Source: CAZGUG01 sp964625335
GTDB lineage: Bacteria > Bacillota > Clostridia > Ch29
Assembly: GCA_964625335.1 (NCBI GenBank)
Contig: CAZVBE010000007.1
Location: 1 to 64,000, forward strand
DNA: 64,000 nucleotides
Reading direction: 5' to 3'
The notes beneath the pieces were generated by a model that was not told where the DNA came from, searched no databases, and worked only from the letters and a program-made list of their open reading frames with translations. Numbering within the stretch: the stretch's first letter is position 1; every line of letters begins with the position of its first letter. Below are positions 60,210 through 64,000 of the stretch, in pieces. The position numbers were made by a program, and so were the translations under genes.

Positions 60210-61817
60210 TCACCACACAGCCACTGATCCATCCGCCCTTGGTTCGGTTGCCCCCGCAAGTGTGCCGTCTTCCATATTCCATATAATCTGCCCCCTTCCA
60301 AAGGAAGCACAATCAAGCTGCGGCTGCACAACATGCCCTGCCCTTGCGAGGGATTCTGCCGCAGACCTTGGAAATTGCTGCTCTATATGCACCGTTTTGC
60401 CCTCCACCCACTGCCAGCGCGGGGCGTCCAGGGCATTCTGCGGATTCATTTTAAAATCAACTGTGTTCATAATAACCTGTACATGCCCCTGGGGCTGCAT
60501 AAATGCACCCATAACCCCGAAGGGACCGACCGGTATGTCTTGTCTGGTCATAAAACCGGGTATTATGGTATGATAGGGTTTTTTCATGGGCGCTATACAG
60601 TTGTCATGGTGTTGGTCAAGCGAAAAACCGCTTCCCCGGTTATGCAGGCTTATCCCGGTACCCGGCACCACAAGCCCTGAACCGAAACCCCTGAAATTGC
60701 TCTGTATAAACGAAACCATATTCCCGTCACCGTCCGCAGCCGCCAGGTAAACGGTGCCGCCCCCGGGCGGAGTGCCCGGCCGTGGAAGCAGTGCAGTGTC
60801 TCCTATCAGGTTCCTTCTTTGCTTCGCATAGTCATCCGACAGCAGCCAGTCAACCGATACCCTCATATGCCCGGGGTCGGCTATATATTTCAGGCCATCG
60901 GCAAAAGCGAGTTTTACCGCTTCTATCTGTCTGTGAAATGTTAAGGCCGTATCCCTTTCGGTAAACTCAAACCCTTTCAAGATATTTAACGCCATTAAGG
61001 CGACCATCCCATGTCCGTTGGGAGGTATTTCCCACACATCATAGCCCCTGTAGTTTATCCTGATTGGCTCTACCCATTGGGGCCTGTATTCTTCCAGATC
61101 CTCTTTCCTCAAATACCCTCCGTATTTCCTGGAAAAACCGTCTATCCTGTTTGCCAGTTCTCCTCTGTAGAAGTCCTCTGCCTTAGTCCGGGCTATTGTC
61201 TGCAGTGTCCCGGCATGGGCCGGCGACTTCCAGGTATCGCCGGGCTTTGGCGGTTTCCCCGTCGGAGTAAAGGTTTCAAACCAATGTTTAAACTCTTCAC
61301 CCTTAAGACAATCAGTATACAGAGCAAAGGCTTTGTTCCAGGCAGCAGCAACAACCGGTGACACCGGGCAGCCCTCATAAGCATATTGGATTGCGGGAGC
61401 CAGCACCTCAGTAAGCGGCAGCTTTCCAAAACGCTCCGAAAGTACCGCCCATGCGGAGGGCGCACCCGGGACGGTTACAGGTATCCAGCCGAACCGGGGC
61501 ATCTCTTTATGACCCGCTTGTATTAGTTTCCCTGCGGATATGGCTTTGGGGGCAGGCCCGCTTGCATTAAGGCCGTGCAGTTTACCTTCGGTCCAAACAA
61601 GTGCAAAGGCGTCCCCTCCTATACCGTTTGAAGTCGGCTCCACCACCGTAAGGCAGGCGGCAGTTGCTATGGCTGCATCCACGGCATTGCCGCCTTTTTT
61701 GAGAACTTCCAGCCCTGCCTGGGCGGCAAGGGGCTGTGAAGTCGCAACCATACCCTTTCTTGCATACACAGTGTTTCTTCTGGACGGATAATCGTACTTC
61801 ATCGGGTCAAATTCCAT
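60210..61817 (-). CDS. Gamma-glutamyltransferase-like Ntn hydrolase
   Basis: 535 aa, full-length GGT family. It self-cleaves before the catalytic Thr 355 in PPGGGTVYLAAADGDGNMVS, giving large and small subunits. Substrate-site elements LEVLKKGGNAVDAAIATA, EPTSNGIGGDAFALVW and TIIPGFMTRQ are present. No signal peptide is seen, unlike secreted GGTs, so a cytoplasmic YwrD-type role is likely; it hydrolyses or transfers gamma-glutamyl or related amides. ATG start; 78 bp after the DUF3788 gene. Confidence 0.93.
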   Translation of the reverse strand: MEFDPMKYDYPSRRNTVYARKGMVATSQPLAAQAGLEVLKKGGNAVDAAIATAACLTVVEPTSNGIGGDAFALVWTEGKLHGLNASGPAPKAISAGKLIQAGHKEMPRFGWIPVTVPGAPSAWAVLSERFGKLPLTEVLAPAIQYAYEGCPVSPVVAAAWNKAFALYTDCLKGEEFKHWFETFTPTGKPPKPGDTWKSPAHAGTLQTIARTKAEDFYRGELANRIDGFSRKYGGYLRKEDLEEYRPQWVEPIRINYRGYDVWEIPPNGHGMVALMALNILKGFEFTERDTALTFHRQIEAVKLAFADGLKYIADPGHMRVSVDWLLSDDYAKQRRNLIGDTALLPRPGTPPGGGTVYLAAADGDGNMVSFIQSNFRGFGSGLVVPGTGISLHNRGSGFSLDQHHDNCIAPMKKPYHTIIPGFMTRQDIPVGPFGVMGAFMQPQGHVQVIMNTVDFKMNPQNALDAPRWQWVEGKTVHIEQQFPRSAAESLARAGHVVQPQLDCASFGRGQIIWNMEDGTLAGATEPRADGSVAVW

Positions 61818-61895
61818 TCAGCAAATGCCTCCTTTATCCGGGGTATCGTAAAACCCGGTCCCCTGACTTACACCTTTCATGCAATAACAGCCAGC

Positions 61896-62339
61896 CTAGG
61901 TTCTGTTGAAATCCCGTTTAAGCAGCAGGAGCTGCTTCACACCGTTTAACACCGCCTCGCAAACCACCGGAATCATGAGCCAAAGCGTACCGTTAAAGGG
62001 TTTGGCCGATCTTATAATTTCCGGTATTACCGGACCCAAATCTTCAGACGCAGCCACCGTCAGATGAGCCAAATCAGCGGGAATAACCACCAGCACGACA
62101 AAGCTTTCCTTTTCAGGATACAACGTACATACGGCTCTGCCGGATTTATGATACTTCACGTTCCAGCCCGGCTTGCCGGAACATTTACTGAAAGTAATTC
62201 TGGGAGATGCCTTAAACTCCTGCCCGATGAAGGTATTCAGCCCCTCCCACAAAACGTCCGCCGGTTTACTAATATATCCGGATATCTCATTGTATGTAGG
62301 CGCATATGATGCATCCAGAATTAAATCTTCCTTTGTCAT
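61896..62339 (-). CDS. DUF3788 family protein
   Basis: 147 aa. SGKPGWNVKYHKSGRAVCTL, YPEKESFVVLVVIP and the closing region around PFNGTLWLMIPV match the DUF3788 family of small cytoplasmic proteins, whose function is unknown. It is 16 bp after the GyrI-like gene and in the same direction; the pair sits downstream of the WYL regulator gene. Confidence 0.8.
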   Translation of the reverse strand: MTKEDLILDASYAPTYNEISGYISKPADVLWEGLNTFIGQEFKASPRITFSKCSGKPGWNVKYHKSGRAVCTLYPEKESFVVLVVIPADLAHLTVAASEDLGPVIPEIIRSAKPFNGTLWLMIPVVCEAVLNGVKQLLLLKRDFNRT

Positions 62340-62355
62340 ACCATCATCCTCCCGT

Positions 62356-62814
62356 TTATTTCAAAAGGAATACAACCTTTGTTAAAAGTTCGCTCTCGGG
62401 AACGTCCATCGGTGAATTGTAATAAAACTCATAGCATACCCCCGTCGGCGTATGACCGTTTTCTTCTATCCACCGGGTCATTGCATCATAGGCAGGTGCA
62501 ATGTCACTGTACGGTCCCTTATGCATACAGGATACCTGCCTGCCTGCGGGAATTTCACCCGGTTTGATTTCCCCTTTCCCGGAAAGGGGTTTTGTCACAG
62601 GAAATCCCATCTCCACATCAAGGTCTTCCATATCCATATTATAGTATGCGGTAAAGGCTGCTTCCAGGGGTTTCTCTCCAATTTCGTTTAAGTACTTTAT
62701 AATGGCCCCGTAGGCCCTTCCCAGTTCCTGCGGCAAATTTCCCGCCGCAGTCCTTTTGCGCACAGACAGTACCGGCTGTGCCGGCATCTCGGTTAATTGG
62801 AATTTGTAATCCAT
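62356..62814 (-). CDS. GyrI-like / AraC effector-binding domain protein
   Basis: 152 aa. The GyrI-like small-molecule binding fold is indicated by LTEMPAQPVLSVRKRTAAGN, AFTAYYNMDMEDLDVEMGFP, IPAGRQVSCMHKGPYSDIAP and the C-terminal YEFYYNSPMDVPESELLTKV. There is no DNA-binding domain; stand-alone members bind or hydrolyse diverse amphipathic compounds. ATG start. Together with the WYL regulator and DUF3788 it may form a ligand-response unit. Confidence 0.88.
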   Translation of the reverse strand: MDYKFQLTEMPAQPVLSVRKRTAAGNLPQELGRAYGAIIKYLNEIGEKPLEAAFTAYYNMDMEDLDVEMGFPVTKPLSGKGEIKPGEIPAGRQVSCMHKGPYSDIAPAYDAMTRWIEENGHTPTGVCYEFYYNSPMDVPESELLTKVVFLLK

Positions 62815-62851
62815 TTTGCTATTCCTCCTTAATACTTTTTTCTGATTATAT

Positions 62852-62889
62852 CATCAGGAACATGACAGCTGTATGTCATGTTCCTGATG
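62852..62889. repeat. Strong inverted repeat at the end of the WYL gene
   Basis: TCATCAGGAACATGACA and TGTCATGTTCCTGATGA flank GCTGTA-type centre bases. It includes the WYL stop codon and last codons. The T tract (ATATTTTTTATA) is on the plus-strand side, so it is a poor minus-strand terminator by sequence; still, its position suggests an end-of-gene role. Confidence 0.6.
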
Positions 62890-63817
62890 AATATTTTTTA
62901 TATATTTTTTCAGCTATATCAGCCAGTACTGTACGGATATGAGGTGGGCTTACAACCTCTACCCCGGTCCCGAAGCTTAGTAGAAAGCCGTACATCCAGT
63001 TGTTCTCCGGAAGCAGCACTTTAACCATAATCCTTCCGCTCGGATCCTTTACCATTTCATCTCCGAACCATTCGTCTATAATACCCTCCATCTCTTTTTC
63101 AAAAACAAGCTCCAATTGTATCGTTTTATCCATACCTTTCCACTCATTATCCTCCGGCAGCTTTTTTAGGGATGCATCCCTGGGACTAAACTTTTCATCC
63201 AGGATTTCCAGTTCCCTCATCCTTGTCAGTTTGAAAAATCGAAAGTCCTGCCTGAGACGGCAAAAGCCGTACAGGTACCATTTTTGTCCCTTTAACACTA
63301 CCGAGCAGGGCTCAACCCTGCGATGCGTCCTTGCACCCTCCGGGTCTACGTAGCCAAATCCAATCACCCTGTGGTTTTCTATTGCCCCCCGAATAACCGT
63401 CAGCCTATCGCGGACAGGCCCGTATCCACCCCATGGGGACAGGTCTATCACCAACTGTTTCGACTTGGAGTCTAAAACGTCCTGCTGCGCCGCCGTCTGG
63501 GTATTCAGCAGTTTTTGCATGAGTATTTCATGCCTCGTATCCGGCATAGTGCCTGCCACGCCCCTTAGCATGGCAATGATGGAGGCCATATCGTCGGGTG
63601 TTAGAATGCTTCTATCCAGGCGGTATCCTTCGGCTATTCCTATACCGCCGTTGGCCCCCTGATAGGTTACTATGGGTATCCCTGCAAGGCTAATCGCATC
63701 CACATCACGAAGTATCGTCCTCTCCGAAACGTTAAACATCTCTGCGAGGTCTTTTGCCCGGACTCTTTCCTTCCTTAACAGTACCACCAAAATGGACATC
63801 ATTCTATCCAGTTTCAA
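62876..63817 (-). CDS. YafY-type WYL-domain transcriptional regulator
   Basis: 313 aa. An N-terminal helix-turn-helix of the DeoR type (MKLDRMMSILVVLLRKERVR, KDLAEMFNVSERTILRDVDA) is followed by a WYL ligand-binding domain (about 130-215; FGYVDPEGARTHRRVEPCSV, KWYLYGFCRLRQDFRFFKLT) and a WCX-type C-terminal extension (EWFGDEMVKDPSGR, GFLLSFGTGVEVVSP). The TTG that gives the usual MKLDR start, after AGGAG, was chosen; a TTG twelve codons upstream is weaker. It likely controls the GyrI-like/DUF3788 genes downstream. Confidence 0.9.
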   Translation of the reverse strand: MKLDRMMSILVVLLRKERVRAKDLAEMFNVSERTILRDVDAISLAGIPIVTYQGANGGIGIAEGYRLDRSILTPDDMASIIAMLRGVAGTMPDTRHEILMQKLLNTQTAAQQDVLDSKSKQLVIDLSPWGGYGPVRDRLTVIRGAIENHRVIGFGYVDPEGARTHRRVEPCSVVLKGQKWYLYGFCRLRQDFRFFKLTRMRELEILDEKFSPRDASLKKLPEDNEWKGMDKTIQLELVFEKEMEGIIDEWFGDEMVKDPSGRIMVKVLLPENNWMYGFLLSFGTGVEVVSPPHIRTVLADIAEKIYKKYSSGT

Positions 63818-63927
63818 CCGATCATCATCTCCTGTAAAATTACGGCCCACCAATTTATTCTATATCTTATGTAAAATACCTTCCGGTTTAGGAGAATTGT
63901 ACTGTACCTCTTACATGCAGCCGCTTT

Positions 63928-63983
63928 TTCTAATCAAATTCTAATGATTTTCTAATTTTAGTCTAAGGATGGGCACATATAAT
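63928..63983 (+). promoter_or_regulatory. Activator-type promoter: four 11-bp direct repeats plus -10
   Basis: TTCTAAT recurs at 63928, 63939 and 63950, and GTCTAAG at 63961, each exactly 11 bp apart. TATAAT follows at 63978. The -35 position (63955-63960, ATTTTA) has no consensus hexamer and lies inside the repeats. This is the layout of promoters activated by OmpR/PhoB-type response regulators; the controlled gene is beyond the right edge. Confidence 0.65.
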
Positions 63984-64000
63984 TACTGCTATAGAACCCC

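Overview
The window is a stretch of chromosome from an anaerobic, low-to-mid GC Clostridia-type Firmicute. This is inferred from gene content: a selenocysteine-dependent glycine reductase operon, a TTG/GTG-rich start codon repertoire with strong GGAGG ribosome sites, PerR/Fur, DegV, VanW, a YetF/DUF4363 pair, a K+-dependent membrane pyrophosphatase and tmRNA next to smpB. No rRNA, tRNA, CRISPR array, prophage, integrase or transposase gene was seen. About 60 protein genes are supported, most on the minus strand.

Layout. 0-12.4 kb (all minus): 5' end of ssrA, smpB, rnr, then hppA-secG-eno-tpiA-pgk-gap-gap-rpoN, a glycolytic cluster with two different GAPDH genes and no phosphoglycerate mutase. 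12.5-20.5 kb (minus): the glycine reductase operon in transcription order tandem glycine riboswitch, grdX, trxB, trxA, grdE, grdA (Sec), grdB (Sec), grdC, grdD. 20.6-24.7 kb: two DegV genes (the upstream one broken by an in-frame TGA), a Na+/phosphate symporter and trmL. 24.7-29.4 kb: a Fur-family gene with its own promoter/operator, then a late cobalamin operon (cobU, cobO, cobS, cobC) preceded by ogt and a DUF2225 gene. 29.4-36.4 kb: vanW-like, an FtsA-like actin ATPase with a repeat tail, nth, DUF503, and kbl-tdh (threonine to glycine). 36.6-48.3 kb: HtrA protease, B3/B4 protein, queG, two secreted M14 metallocarboxypeptidases flanking a LuxR-type regulator, a permease remnant, an RluD-type pseudouridine synthase, YetF/DUF4363. 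48.3-57 kb: a chemoreceptor-like protein with a C-terminal Cache-like domain, fba, DsrE, HAD phosphatase, SagB-type oxidoreductase, a rubrerythrin-VIT1 protein, a UbiA prenyltransferase and an amino acid permease. 57-64 kb: a phosphodiester glycosidase, nitroreductase, FMN riboswitch with ribU, a gamma-glutamyltransferase-like gene, DUF3788, GyrI-like, a WYL regulator, and at the edge a promoter with four 11-bp direct repeats.

How it fits together. The genes suggest a peptide- and amino-acid-fermenting anaerobe: secreted carboxypeptidases and an amino acid permease supply amino acids; Tdh/Kbl split threonine into glycine and acetyl-CoA; glycine is sensed by the riboswitch and reduced by the Grd complex, with TrxB/TrxA as electron carrier, giving acetyl phosphate. 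The glycolytic cluster, with predicted NAD- and NADP-type GAPDHs, would serve both catabolism and anabolism.

Most notable signals: a TGA inside degV; a dispersed GGGGACA repeat family placed in the same orientation upstream of secG, trxB and fba; paired GAPDHs with different cofactor residues; a cytosolic-looking Cache domain; a perfect inverted repeat between grdB and grdC; and the 11-bp repeat promoter at the right edge.
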